Positions 1 through 8,313 of a stretch of 64,000 nt of DNA are shown in pieces. Source of the DNA: Rhizobium mayense. Lineage in GTDB: Bacteria; Pseudomonadota; Alphaproteobacteria; Rhizobiales; Rhizobiaceae. A program made the translations under genes and the position numbers. The stretch covers positions 1 through 64,000 of the forward strand of contig NZ_JARFYM010000002.1 of the NCBI RefSeq assembly GCF_030272705.1, given 5' to 3'. The stretch's first letter is position 1. Every line of letters starts with the position of its first letter. A model generated the notes under the pieces. That model was given only the letters and a program-made list of their open reading frames with translations, searched no databases and was not told the origin of the DNA.

Positions 1-9
1 TGCGACCAT
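1..9 (-). CDS. 5' end of a divergent gene (three codons only)
   Basis: On the minus strand an ATG at 9-7 is preceded, nine bases upstream, by a strong GGAGG Shine-Dalgarno sequence (revcomp of the CCTCC near 20-24). Only three codons (M-V-A) lie inside the window, so the product cannot be named. A gene divergent from the oxidoreductase at 172 would share the 160-base intergenic region as promoter; a regulator or transport gene is plausible, but this is inference. Confidence 0.45.
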
Positions 10-171
10 CGATGCTGACCTCCTCTCAGCCAGCATCTTGAATCACATTCGACATCAAAAGGGAATCCGCGATTCAAACATAATCAGAAACGCTCTAGTG
101 TGGCGCTGTGCTCTTGCTAAGGTTGCGCTATCTAATTTCTCTCATCGGTCAGTATGAAGGGCGAGTTTCCC

Positions 172-1365
172 ATGTCGCAGGCTGTGGTCTTCAAACTTCT
201 CGGCAGGCGGGTGCGGCTCGGCCTGATCGGCGGCGCACAAGGCTCGCTCATCGGCCCAGTGCACCGCACGGCCGCGCGCCTCGACGATTGCTTTGATCTC
301 GCCGCCGGTGTCTTTTCCTCCGATCCGGAGCGGTCGCTGAACTCCGCCCATGCCTTCGGCATCAAGCGCGGCTATACCGATGTCCAAGCCATGATCGAGG
401 CCGAAACCGTGCGGGCTGACGGCATCGACGCCGTCGCTATCATGACGCCGAACGACAGCCACTATGAATATGCTGCTGCCGCTCTCGACGCCGGTCTCGA
501 CGTCATCTGCGACAAGCCGCTGACCAACGATTACGACAGCGCGCTGGCGCTCGCCCGCAAGGCGCATGACCGCGGCCGTATCCTCTCGCTCACCCATAAT
601 TATTCCGGCTATCCCATGGTGCGCGAGGCGCGTGCCACCGTCACCGGCGGCGAGATCGGCGCACTCCGTCTCGTCAATGTCCGCTATGTGCAGGGCTCGC
701 TCAGCCGACCCGTCGAGGCCGAGCCGGACAAGATGGCGCCGCGCACCAAATGGCGGCTCGATACGGCCAAGGGCGGCAAGAGCCATGTCCTTGGCGATAT
801 CGGCGTCCATGCTCATCAACTGATGAGCTTTGTCTGTGGCCGCCGCATCGCCGCCGTGCTCGCCGATGTCGGCCCGTCGCTGCCTGGCCGCACGGCACAT
901 GACACGGCGCAGGTGATCCTGAAATTCGATGACGGCACGCGGGGCCAGATGCTGGTCAGCAAGGTGGCGACGGGCGCGCAGAACGTCGTCAGCATAGAAG
1001 CCTATGGCGAAGACGGCGGCATTTTCTGGAACCAAGCAGAAGCCAACGATCTGCGCGTCATGCGGCTGAACCGCGCCGACGAGGTGCGCACGCGCGGCCT
1101 GCCGAGCCTACATCCGCACGCCCAACGCGCCACCCGCCTGCCCACCGGCCACCCCGAAGCCTTCTTTGAGGCCTTCGCCAATATCTATACCGATTTCGCC
1201 GAACTGGTTGCCGCCCGCATTGCCGGCGCCGAACCTGATCCGCTGGCCCAATTGACGCCCAATGCCTGGACCGGTGTTGATGGTCTGGCCTTTATCGATG
1301 CTTGCCTGGAGTCGACTGCGACGGGGACATGGGCTGACGTGGTTTACGAGCACGATCGGTTCTGA
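172..1365 (+). CDS. Gfo/Idh/MocA family NAD(P)-dependent oxidoreductase
   Basis: A 397-aa cytoplasmic dehydrogenase of the glucose-fructose oxidoreductase/inositol dehydrogenase family. The N-terminal Rossmann fold carries GLIGGAQG near residues 17-24, and the family lysine is in CDKP (K115). The predicted catalytic pair lies in GDIGVHAH (D209, H213). Substrate is probably a sugar or polyol. I chose the ATG at 172 because AAGGGCGAG lies just upstream; an ATG at 154 has no ribosome site. The gene stands alone on the plus strand and faces the aldolase operon across the small gene at 1494. Function in the same pathway as that operon is possible but unproven. Confidence 0.85.
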   Translation: MSQAVVFKLLGRRVRLGLIGGAQGSLIGPVHRTAARLDDCFDLAAGVFSSDPERSLNSAHAFGIKRGYTDVQAMIEAETVRADGIDAVAIMTPNDSHYEYAAAALDAGLDVICDKPLTNDYDSALALARKAHDRGRILSLTHNYSGYPMVREARATVTGGEIGALRLVNVRYVQGSLSRPVEAEPDKMAPRTKWRLDTAKGGKSHVLGDIGVHAHQLMSFVCGRRIAAVLADVGPSLPGRTAHDTAQVILKFDDGTRGQMLVSKVATGAQNVVSIEAYGEDGGIFWNQAEANDLRVMRLNRADEVRTRGLPSLHPHAQRATRLPTGHPEAFFEAFANIYTDFAELVAARIAGAEPDPLAQLTPNAWTGVDGLAFIDACLESTATGTWADVVYEHDRF

Positions 1366-1493
1366 TTTCCGGGCAGTGATTTTTCCATTCAGGACCAACG
1401 ACAGATTTCAATTCGCATTCCCCTCCGCCCCTCGCAATCTCGCGAGAATCACACTAGATATATCCGCATAGGTTGTATATTTAGGGGAATATT

Positions 1494-1643
1494 ATGGACA
1501 AATATGCGAAGACGATTCTGACTGTAATAGCCGCCGCACTGGTAGTGATCGCGCTGCAGAATTTCATTACGCCTGCCCAAGCCGTCGGCAACGGCTGCGG
1601 CTACAATATGTATAATCCTTGCTACGTTAAGCTCGCACCTTAA
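1494..1643 (+). CDS. 49-aa single-pass membrane or secreted small protein
   Basis: Short gene with a good ribosome site (AGGGGAA, about 7 bases before ATG). The product has a charged start (MDKYAK), a hydrophobic segment at about residues 8-21, then a C-terminal tail with two cysteines (C35, C43) and the ending YNPCYVKLAP. The layout, a short N-terminal anchor followed by a NP-x-YV-like tail, resembles small unnamed proteins I associate with rhizobia, but I cannot name a family. The hydrophobic segment followed by PAQA could also be a signal peptide (cleavage near residue 30). It lies between two convergent genes and appears to have its own promoter in the AT-rich stretch 1450-1485. Confidence 0.6.
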   Translation: MDKYAKTILTVIAAALVVIALQNFITPAQAVGNGCGYNMYNPCYVKLAP

Positions 1644-1715
1644 AGGACCTCAATATCTCCAATCTCGGCGTGACCGTTCCATCCCGCGCTGCCTAGGCGA
1701 TCGGAGCGAGGCGAT

Positions 1716-1750
1716 AAGCCGTGCGGCACCATTGATGATGCGCACGGCTT
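1716..1750. terminator. hairpin between convergent transcripts
   Basis: A perfect 10-bp stem (AAGCCGTGCG at 1716-1725 with CGCACGGCTT at 1741-1750) with a 15-base loop lies between the small plus-strand gene and the 3' end of the minus-strand aldolase gene. There is no clear U-run on either strand, so a role as bidirectional terminator is only likely. Confidence 0.4.
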
Positions 1751-1771
1751 GGCTCCGAAAGCAGAGATCTA

Positions 1772-2563
1772 TCAGCTATCAGCAATCTTGCGGGCAGCGG
1801 TGATCGCGGCGCGAGCGCCGGCGCGGAGCTGCCCTGTTTCGCCGCCGGCAATGACGAGATCCAAACCGAGCTTCAGGAATTGCCCCGCCCGATCACCGTC
1901 TGTTCCGAAGGCGCAGATCAGCTTGCCATGGGCGCGGCAACGCCCCACCGCATGCGCCAATGTCTGGTCGATCGCGGCGCTGTCGGGCGCGAGGCGCGCA
2001 CCATTCGAGAGCGCGATGGAGAGATCGGACGGACCGATGAAGATGCCGTCGATGCCGTCGACGGCGAGGATTTCATCGATGGCATCGAGCGCGGCACGGG
2101 TCTCAACCATGGCGATGGTGACGGTCAGTCCATTGGCACCCTGCAGATATTCGTCAGCGGCAATCCCGAAATGATTAAGCGCAAGCGACGGTCCCCAACT
2201 GCGCTCGCCGAGTGGCGGATATTTCGTTGCTTTGACCAGGGCGCGAGCGTCATCGGCCGAATTGATCATCGGCGCAATGATGGCGGAGGCCCCGGCGTCC
2301 AGAAGCCGCGAGGCCGAGGCAAAATCGGCGACCGGAATGCGTGCGATCGCTGGCTTGCCGGTCAGGCGCACCTGGGCGATGCCATTGGCGGCGGAGGCCA
2401 TGTCCCACATCCCGTGCTGCATATCGAGCACCACGGCGTCGAAGGCCTCTTGCGACAGGTGGTTGACCAGCAACGGGTCGGGCGTACCGATCCATGCTGC
2501 GATCATGCCACCATTTTCCCGGCGCTTAAGTCGCCCGGCGAAACCGTCAATATCAGTCGTCAT
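1772..2563 (-). CDS. HpcH/HpaI-family class II aldolase
   Basis: A 263-aa TIM-barrel aldolase of the 4-hydroxy-2-oxoheptanedioate/2-keto-3-deoxy acid family. It would cleave a 4-hydroxy-2-oxo acid to pyruvate and an aldehyde using a divalent metal. Visible motifs are the catalytic His in LDMQHG (H50), the PPLGERSWGP loop (116-125), and the metal ligands E154 (MVETR) and D180 (FIGPSD). Start chosen at 2563 because GAGGAAAAAC precedes this ATG; an upstream start at 2599 would overlap the preceding gene. It is the last gene of the operon and follows the semialdehyde dehydrogenase by 10 bases. Its aldehyde product would be a natural substrate for that neighbour. Confidence 0.85.
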   Translation of the reverse strand: MTTDIDGFAGRLKRRENGGMIAAWIGTPDPLLVNHLSQEAFDAVVLDMQHGMWDMASAANGIAQVRLTGKPAIARIPVADFASASRLLDAGASAIIAPMINSADDARALVKATKYPPLGERSWGPSLALNHFGIAADEYLQGANGLTVTIAMVETRAALDAIDEILAVDGIDGIFIGPSDLSIALSNGARLAPDSAAIDQTLAHAVGRCRAHGKLICAFGTDGDRAGQFLKLGLDLVIAGGETGQLRAGARAAITAARKIADS

Positions 2564-2573
2564 ATGTTTTTCC

Positions 2574-4052
2574 TCAACCACCAAGCCCGCCAAGGGCAAG
2601 ATATTTCACTTCAAGATATTCCTCGATGCCGTATTTCGAGCCCTCGCGACCGATGCCGGATTGCTTCATGCCGCCAAAGGGGGCAACGGCTGTCGATATC
2701 AGGCCCTCGTTAATGCCGACAATACCGAATTCCAGCGCCTCGGCTACCCGAAAGATACGGCCGACATCACGCGCATAGAAATAAGAAGCAAGGCCGAACG
2801 GCGTGTCGTTTGCCATTTCGATCGCCTGCTCCTCGGTCTCGAAACGAAACAACGGTGCGACAGGCCCAAACGTTTCCTCATGGAAAATATCCGCAGCCGT
2901 TGAGACGCCGGCCAAGATAGTTGGCTCGTAGAAATTGCCGCTGCGACCGTCCCGTTTGCCGCCGGAAACCAGTCTGGCGCCTCGCTCCAGAGCGTCGCCG
3001 ACATGCGCCTCGACCTTGCGCATAGCGTCTTCGTCGATCAGTGGGCCAAGCGTCACGCCATCCTGCATGCCGTTCCCGAGCTTCAGCTTGGCGACGGCCG
3101 CACTGAGCTTTTCGGCAAAGGCGTCATGTATTTTGTCCTGCACCAGGATGCGGTTGGCGCAGACGCAGGTCTGACCGGTATTGCGGAACTTCGAGACGAT
3201 CGCGCCTTTCACGGCTTCATCGAGATCGGCATCGTCGAAAACGATGAAGGGCGCGTTGCCGCCGAGTTCCATGCTCGTCTTCTTGATCGTCGGCGCACAC
3301 TCGGCGAGCAATCTTGCGCCGACAGCGGTGCTGCCGGTGAAGGAGAGCTTTCTGACCAGCGGACTTCCGGTGATCGCCGGGCCGGTTTCCGACGAAGGGC
3401 CGGTGATGACGTTGCAAACACCGGCGGGAAAACCGGCCTCTTCGGCGAGAACCGCGATCGCCAAGGCTGAATAGGGTGTCTGGCTCGCCGGTCGGATGAC
3501 GCCGGCGCAGCCCGCGGCCCAGCCGGGGCCGGCCTTGCGTGTGATCATGGCGGAAGGGAAATTCCAGGGCGTAATCGCCGCGAAAACGCCGATCGGCTGC
3601 TTCTGAACGATCAGCCGCCGGCCGGCGACGGGCGCCGGGATCACATCGCCATAGACACGCCTGGCCTCCTCCGCGAACCATTCGATGAAGCTCGCCGAAT
3701 AGGCGATCTCGCCTCGACTTTCACTCAGCGGCTTGCCCTGTTCGATCGTCATGATCGCCGCCAGATCCTCGGTGTTTTCGAGCATCAGCGAGCAAAGTTT
3801 TTTGAGATAGTCGGATCGTTGTTGCGCGGTCAACGCTGCCCAGGCCTTTTGCGCCTTGTAGGCGGCATCGATCGCGCGGTTGGTCTCCGTCGCGCCCATG
3901 GACGGCACGCGGCCGATGATATCGCCCGTTGCCGGGTTGAGGACATCGTAGGTCCGGCCGCCATCGGCAGCGACCCATTTGCCGCCGATGTAGTTGGCCT
4001 CGCGAAAAAGCTCCGGGCGACGGAGCGTGTGACCAGAAAGACGCTGATACAT
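2574..4052 (-). CDS. Succinate-semialdehyde dehydrogenase-like aldehyde dehydrogenase
   Basis: A 492-aa NAD(P)-dependent aldehyde dehydrogenase, close to GabD. It shows the oxyanion Asn in TPWNFP (161-166), the Rossmann FTGSTAVG motif (238-245), the general base in MELGG (E262) and the catalytic Cys in GQTCVCAN (C296). The cofactor-binding KPAS motif reads RPAS here, a conservative Lys-to-Arg change. Start at 4052 is set by GGGAGG ten bases upstream; the frame is open further upstream, but that part lies in the intergenic gap and the preceding gene. With the aldolase next door it probably oxidises succinic or a related semialdehyde; the exact substrate is inferred. Confidence 0.85.
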   Translation of the reverse strand: MYQRLSGHTLRRPELFREANYIGGKWVAADGGRTYDVLNPATGDIIGRVPSMGATETNRAIDAAYKAQKAWAALTAQQRSDYLKKLCSLMLENTEDLAAIMTIEQGKPLSESRGEIAYSASFIEWFAEEARRVYGDVIPAPVAGRRLIVQKQPIGVFAAITPWNFPSAMITRKAGPGWAAGCAGVIRPASQTPYSALAIAVLAEEAGFPAGVCNVITGPSSETGPAITGSPLVRKLSFTGSTAVGARLLAECAPTIKKTSMELGGNAPFIVFDDADLDEAVKGAIVSKFRNTGQTCVCANRILVQDKIHDAFAEKLSAAVAKLKLGNGMQDGVTLGPLIDEDAMRKVEAHVGDALERGARLVSGGKRDGRSGNFYEPTILAGVSTAADIFHEETFGPVAPLFRFETEEQAIEMANDTPFGLASYFYARDVGRIFRVAEALEFGIVGINEGLISTAVAPFGGMKQSGIGREGSKYGIEEYLEVKYLALGGLGG

Positions 4053-4087
4053 GATCGTGATCCTCCCATTTGGAATGGCGCCGGCGA

Positions 4088-5215
4088 TCAGGCGGGAATG
4101 CTCGCCTCCCCCGGCGCGAAGTTGGAGCCGCGAAGCGCGTCGCAAACTGCGCGTGTCACCTCCACGGTCGTTGCCTTGCCACCAAGATCTCGAGTGAGAA
4201 TGCCGGCCGCGCAAACCTGTTCCACCGCCGTGATCAGTGCATGAGCGGCGGCGGCCTCGCCGAGATGCTCGAGCATCATCGAGGCGGTCCAGAAGCTCGC
4301 GACTGGATTGGCAATACCCTTGCCGGTGATGTCGAAGGCCGAACCGTGGATCGGCTCGAACATCGAAGGAAACCGGCGCTCGGGATCAATATTGCCTGTG
4401 GGTGCAATGCCGAGCGAGCCGGCGAGCGCAGCGGCGAGATCCGACAGAATATCCGCATGCAGATTGGTCGCCACGACCGTATCGATGCTTCTTGGCCGGC
4501 TGACCATGCGGAAGGTCATCGCGTCGACCAACTCTTTGTCCCAGGAAATATCGGGAAAATCAGCCGCGACCTCGGCGGCGATCTCGTCCCACAACACCAG
4601 GCCGTGGCGCTGTGCGTTCGATTTGGTGACGACGGTCAGATGCTTGCGCGGACGTTTCGCAGCCTCAGTGAAAGCGAAGCGCATGATCCGCTCGACGCCG
4701 CGGCGGGTGAAGATCGACGTTTCCGTCGCCACCTCCTCCGGCAGGCCGATATGGGCGCGGCCGCCATGGCCGGAATATTCGCCCTCGGAATTTTCGCGGA
4801 TGATCAGCCAGTCGAGATCACCCCGCTCGACACCGCGCAGCGGGCTGGTAACGCCGGGGAATATCCTGGTCGGGCGGACATTGGCATATTGGTCGAGCCG
4901 CTGGCAGATCGGCAACCTAAGTCCCCATAAGGTGACATGGTCCGGGATATCCGGCGCGCCGACGGCGCCAAAATAGATCGCATCCGCCTTCTTCAACAAC
5001 GTCAGTCCATCGGATGGCATGAAGGCGCCGGTTCTGCGGTAGCGCTCGCTGCCCCAATCAAAGTGATCGACCTCGATCGAGAAACCGCCGTCACGCGCTG
5101 CCAGCACATCCACCACTTCCAATCCGGCCGCAATCACCTCCGTGCCGATCCCGTCTCCCGGAATGGCGGCAATCCTGTATTTCCGCTGTGGAACGGAAGC
5201 TTCCATGTTGCTCAC
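4088..5215 (-). CDS. ttuC: Tartrate dehydrogenase/D-malate dehydrogenase-type beta-decarboxylating dehydrogenase
   Basis: A 375-aa isocitrate/isopropylmalate-dehydrogenase-family enzyme. The start IPGDGIGTEV (18-27), the YFGAVG segment and the Asp-rich HADILSDLAAALAG helix (metal and cofactor site) are clear. The NENSEGEYSGHGG-like region reads RENSEGEYSG. Among subfamilies the sequence looks most like tartrate/D-malate dehydrogenases: oxidative decarboxylation of a 2-hydroxy diacid with NAD, Mg or Mn and K. A GTG start at 5215 sits five bases after GGAGGGG; ATG at 5206 is the alternative. It lies mid-operon between an SDR and an aldehyde dehydrogenase, which supports hydroxy-acid catabolism. 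Confidence 0.75.
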   Translation of the reverse strand: MSNMEASVPQRKYRIAAIPGDGIGTEVIAAGLEVVDVLAARDGGFSIEVDHFDWGSERYRRTGAFMPSDGLTLLKKADAIYFGAVGAPDIPDHVTLWGLRLPICQRLDQYANVRPTRIFPGVTSPLRGVERGDLDWLIIRENSEGEYSGHGGRAHIGLPEEVATETSIFTRRGVERIMRFAFTEAAKRPRKHLTVVTKSNAQRHGLVLWDEIAAEVAADFPDISWDKELVDAMTFRMVSRPRSIDTVVATNLHADILSDLAAALAGSLGIAPTGNIDPERRFPSMFEPIHGSAFDITGKGIANPVASFWTASMMLEHLGEAAAAHALITAVEQVCAAGILTRDLGGKATTVEVTRAVCDALRGSNFAPGEASIPA

Positions 5216-5238
5216 GCAGACCCCTCCTCTCGGCCGCC

Positions 5239-6003
5239 TCAGACCGTTCCGCCATTCACCAGAAGCACTTGCTTGGTGATCATCTTGCTGTCATCGGCGG
5301 CGAGGAACAAGCAGACGCGCGCCACGTCGCTTTCCTCGACCGGATCGGGGATGCATTGCATCTGGCGACCGGCGGCGATCTTGTTTTCATCCTGATACCA
5401 TAGTGCGCGCTGCCGGTCGGTGATGATCATGCCCGGCGCCACGGCATTGACGCGGATGCGGTCCGGGCCAACCTGGCGAGCAAGCGAATTGGTGAAACCA
5501 ACGATCGCCGCCTTGGCGGTGCAATAGGCCTGCATGTCCAACGCACCGCGAATCCAGGCGCCCGACGTCATGTTGATGATCGAGCCGTAGCCGAGTTCGC
5601 GCATGTTCGGCACCACCGCCTGTGCGGCAAAAAAGACGTGGCGCAGATTGACGGACATCATCCAATCGAACTCTTCGGCAGAGACATCAAGGAAATCCTG
5701 GCGGCGGTCATTGGCGGCATTGTTGACAAGGACGGCGACCGGGCCGATCTCACGCCTGATCCTGGCGAAAGCGGCTTTCATCGCCTCGATATCGGTGAGA
5801 TCGCAGCGATAGAAATCAACCTTCGTTTGCCCGCTCGAAAGATCCGATACCAGCCGGCTGCCGGCTTCCTCCTGAATATCGAGGATAGCGATACGGGCGC
5901 CGTTGGCGGCAAAGGCACGAACGATCGCCTCGCCGATCCCCGACGCTCCGCCAGTGACGACGACCGTTCGGTTACGAAGGCTCGGATATTGAGTCATTTC
6001 CAT
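5239..6003 (-). CDS. Short-chain dehydrogenase/reductase
   Basis: A 254-aa classical SDR. It has the cofactor motif TGGASGIG (17-24), NNA at 94-96, and the catalytic set S147, Y160 and K164 (YCTAK). It probably interconverts a hydroxyl and a keto group on a sugar acid or polyol using NAD(H). It is the first gene of the four-gene minus-strand operon (6003 to 1772), with 23 bases to the next start. AGGAG stands about 12 bases before the ATG at 6003; an ATG two codons later is possible. Specific substrate not determinable. Confidence 0.85.
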   Translation of the reverse strand: MEMTQYPSLRNRTVVVTGGASGIGEAIVRAFAANGARIAILDIQEEAGSRLVSDLSSGQTKVDFYRCDLTDIEAMKAAFARIRREIGPVAVLVNNAANDRRQDFLDVSAEEFDWMMSVNLRHVFFAAQAVVPNMRELGYGSIINMTSGAWIRGALDMQAYCTAKAAIVGFTNSLARQVGPDRIRVNAVAPGMIITDRQRALWYQDENKIAAGRQMQCIPDPVEESDVARVCLFLAADDSKMITKQVLLVNGGTV

Positions 6004-6079
6004 CGATAAAAGCCGCTCCTATCGGCCAGTCATGTCATGCCCGGCGCGCCGTCAGGCGAAGCCGGCTGCGTCTGTCATA

Positions 6080-6178
6080 TCAAAGCCACTCCGTAGCCTT
6101 CAGAGTCTGATAGGCGCCCTCCACCAGCGAGGCTTTGCGGTCGGCTTGCACCTGAGGTTCGTGGGGATTGACGCGCAT
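6080..6178 (-). pseudogene. Likely remnant of a GntR-family regulator N-terminus
   Basis: A minus-strand 32-codon frame upstream of the catabolic operon reads like the beginning of a GntR regulator. It has a short polar leader, then DRKASLVEGAYQTLK, the helix that normally precedes the winged-helix domain, and then breaks off at ATEWL and stop. No continuation of a DNA-binding domain is found in the other frames before the SDR gene at 6003. I read it as a deletion relic of the operon's own regulator. The similarity is from memory of GntR proteins and rests on about 20 residues, so a chance frame or a short leader peptide cannot be excluded. Confidence 0.35.
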
Positions 6179-6267
6179 GCCCGTGGACTGGGCGGAGGGT
6201 CGTGCGGGGCGACGGGATCTGGCATCAAAACCTTTCGAAGCGCGGGTCGAAAGTTGTCGTCAGACTC

Positions 6268-6283
6268 GACCATACAAGTGGTC
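6268..6283. promoter_or_regulatory. Inverted repeat, candidate operator
   Basis: GACCA at 6268-6272 and TGGTC at 6279-6283 form a perfect 5-bp inverted repeat with a 6-base spacer. It lies upstream of the putative GntR relic and the minus-strand operon. The half-site resembles FadR-type GntR operators (TGGT/ACCA arms), though the spacing is longer than usual. It may be the surviving operator of the lost regulator; inference only. Confidence 0.35.
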
Positions 6284-6485
6284 CGATACCTTTGCATACC
6301 AGATAGAATTTCACCAGCAAGTTTCGCCGGAGGCAGACGGATCCCCCTCGTGACCGCTCGCCAAGAAAGCTCTCTCAATGCGCCAAACGCTTGTTTGTCT
6401 TCGAATGTGCAGCCTGATTGGCTAATCTGTTCAATTGCGGTTATAGAGCCGCTAGTTTGTGAAGACCAACACTTGAGAGCATAGC

Positions 6486-7613
6486 ATGACAACGCAAAAC
6501 GCGGGCCAGCAAACGGCTGCCAGCGCCGCGACAAACGGTCAGCTCGGAAGCGAGCCGGCGGGCACCGCGCATTCGGTGCCGATGGTAGATTTCCAGGGTG
6601 CCGGGAAGCGTTACGGACCCGCCGGCGAAGGCGGCTTCACCGCCGTCGAGAGCGTCGATCTTACTGTTGGACGCGGCGCCATCACCGGCATTATCGGCCG
6701 CTCCGGCGCCGGCAAGTCGACGCTGATCCGCATGGTCAACGGGCTCGAGACCGTAACGTCGGGCAAGGTGCTCGTCGATGGCGTCGACGTCGGCGGGCTC
6801 GGCGAGGACGCATTGCGAGGTTTGCGCCGTCAGATCGGTATGATCTTCCAGCATTTCAACCTTCTGTCGTCGCGCACCGCCTTCGACAATGTGTCGCTGC
6901 CGCTGGAGATCGCCGGCGTCGATAAAAGGACGATCCGCACCAAGGTCGGGCCGCTGCTCGATCTCGTCGGTCTCGGCGACAAGGCCGGCAGCTATCCGTC
7001 GGAGCTGTCCGGCGGCCAGAAGCAGCGCGTCGGCATTGCCCGCGCGCTGGCCACCGATCCGAAACTGCTGCTCTCCGACGAAGCGACCTCGGCGCTGGAC
7101 CCCGAGACGACGCAGTCGATCCTTGAGCTCCTGAAGCGGATCAACGCCGAGCTCGGTCTCACCATTCTCCTGATCACGCATGAGATGGACGTCGTGAAAA
7201 CCATCGCCAGCCACGTGGCTGTCATCGACGCTGGCCGCATCGTCGAGGCCGGCCGGACCTTCGATGTCTACACCAATCCGCAGCACGACACGACACGCAC
7301 GCTGCTTGCCTCGGCCCTGAAACTGCCGCACTGGCTGCGCTCCGTCGTCAAGCCGGAGCCGTCGGCCGGCGACAGGATACTGGTCCGGCTGGTGTTCTTC
7401 GGGGACACGGCCTTCAAGCCCCTGACCGGTCGGCTGGTCGCCGAACTCGGCTCGGACGTCAATATCCTCGCCGGCGCGATCGAGGAGATCTCAGGCGAGC
7501 CCTTCGGTTCGCTTGTCGTCTCCTATTCGGCCGAGCCCGATGTCGTCGCGCGAGCGAATCGCTTCTATGCCGAAACGGGTCTTTCCACGGAGGTGCTCGG
7601 TTATGTCGCCTGA
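6486..7613 (+). CDS. metN: D/L-methionine ABC importer, ATP-binding subunit MetN
   Basis: A 375-aa ATPase of the methionine uptake (MUT) family, acting on the inner face of the membrane with MetI. The Walker A motif is GRSGAGKST (71-79), the signature LSGGQ is at 174-178 and the Walker B motif LLLSDEATS is near 194-202. After the nucleotide domain there is a C-terminal extension of about 100 residues matching the NIL domain, where MetN binds methionine for trans-inhibition. About 30 residues precede the usual MetN start, a low-complexity Ala/Thr/Gln leader. The stop overlaps the metI start, indicating translational coupling. Confidence 0.95.
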   Translation: MTTQNAGQQTAASAATNGQLGSEPAGTAHSVPMVDFQGAGKRYGPAGEGGFTAVESVDLTVGRGAITGIIGRSGAGKSTLIRMVNGLETVTSGKVLVDGVDVGGLGEDALRGLRRQIGMIFQHFNLLSSRTAFDNVSLPLEIAGVDKRTIRTKVGPLLDLVGLGDKAGSYPSELSGGQKQRVGIARALATDPKLLLSDEATSALDPETTQSILELLKRINAELGLTILLITHEMDVVKTIASHVAVIDAGRIVEAGRTFDVYTNPQHDTTRTLLASALKLPHWLRSVVKPEPSAGDRILVRLVFFGDTAFKPLTGRLVAELGSDVNILAGAIEEISGEPFGSLVVSYSAEPDVVARANRFYAETGLSTEVLGYVA

Positions 7614-8271
7614 TATGCTCTTCAACCTGCTTTCCAAGGCGCTGATACAGACCCTGCAGATGGTTTTCGTCGCCGGCATCGTCGGCTCGATCATCGGTTT
7701 GCCGATCGGGGTGTTTCTGGCAACCAGCGGCAAGGGCGAGCTGTTTCCGGCGCCGACGACCAATCGCGTGCTCGGCCTCATCGTGAATGCGGCGCGCTCG
7801 ACACCGTTCATCATCCTGGTCGTCGCCATCGTGCCTCTAACGCGGCTTTTGACCGGCACGTCGATCGGCACCTGGGCGGCGATCGTGCCGCTCACCATTG
7901 CCACCATCCCGTTCTTTGCCCGCCTGGTCGAATCCGCGATCCGCGAGGTCGACAAGGGCCTGATCGAAGCCGCCCGCGCCATGGGGGCGACGCCATTCCA
8001 GATCGTCTTCAAGGTGCTGCTCGCCGAGGCGCGGCCCAGCATCCTGATGGCGCTGACGATGACCATCGTCAGCCTGATCGGCTACTCGGCCATGGTCGGG
8101 GCCGTCGGCGGCGGCGGTCTGGGCGACCTCGGCATCCGCTTCGGCTACCAGCGCTTCAATCCCGAGATGATGGTGCTTGTCGTCATAGTGCTGATCGTTC
8201 TGGTGCAGGCGGTGCAGAGCGCCGGCGACGGGCTCGCCCGGCGTTTCGACAAGCGCAACCGGAAGAACTGA
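7603..8271 (+). CDS. metI: Methionine ABC importer permease MetI
   Basis: A 222-aa inner-membrane permease with about five hydrophobic segments. It has the family ABC-interaction loop [22 protein letters not shown], of which the EAARAMGA core is typical of MetI. Start chosen at ATG 7603, eight bases after GGAGGTG, overlapping the last 11 bases of metN. The frame is open further upstream but there it only shadows metN. It forms the channel for methionine with the MetN dimer and receives substrate from MetQ encoded 42 bases downstream. Confidence 0.95.
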   Translation: MSPDMLFNLLSKALIQTLQMVFVAGIVGSIIGLPIGVFLATSGKGELFPAPTTNRVLGLIVNAARSTPFIILVVAIVPLTRLLTGTSIGTWAAIVPLTIATIPFFARLVESAIREVDKGLIEAARAMGATPFQIVFKVLLAEARPSILMALTMTIVSLIGYSAMVGAVGGGGLGDLGIRFGYQRFNPEMMVLVVIVLIVLVQAVQSAGDGLARRFDKRNRKN

Positions 8272-8313
8272 TCTGTTACACGCATAACCAATAGAAATAC
8301 CAAGGAGACACCA

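Larger units (their letters stand above)
6004..6485. other. 482-base gap between divergent operons
   Basis: This stretch separates the minus-strand catabolic operon from metN. It contains the putative GntR relic (6080-6178) and an inverted repeat at 6268-6283. The remaining sequence presumably holds two divergent promoters. I found no credible full-length gene in either direction, and no recognisable SAM-responsive leader before metN. Confidence 0.5.

Noticed and set aside
142..1035. Long open frame antisense to the Gfo/Idh/MocA gene
   Set aside because: Low-complexity Ala/Asp/His/Arg-rich translation typical of the opposite strand of GC-rich genes, no ribosome site, and fully overlapped by a gene with clear family motifs.
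6284..6485. SAM riboswitch before metN
   Set aside because: I looked for conserved SAM-I or SAM-II leader patterns upstream of metNIQ and could not recognise one; a covariance-model search would decide.
6100..6534. 144-codon minus-strand frame across the metN start
   Set aside because: It overlaps the metN start and has no family resemblance; the GntR-like peptide is in a different frame.
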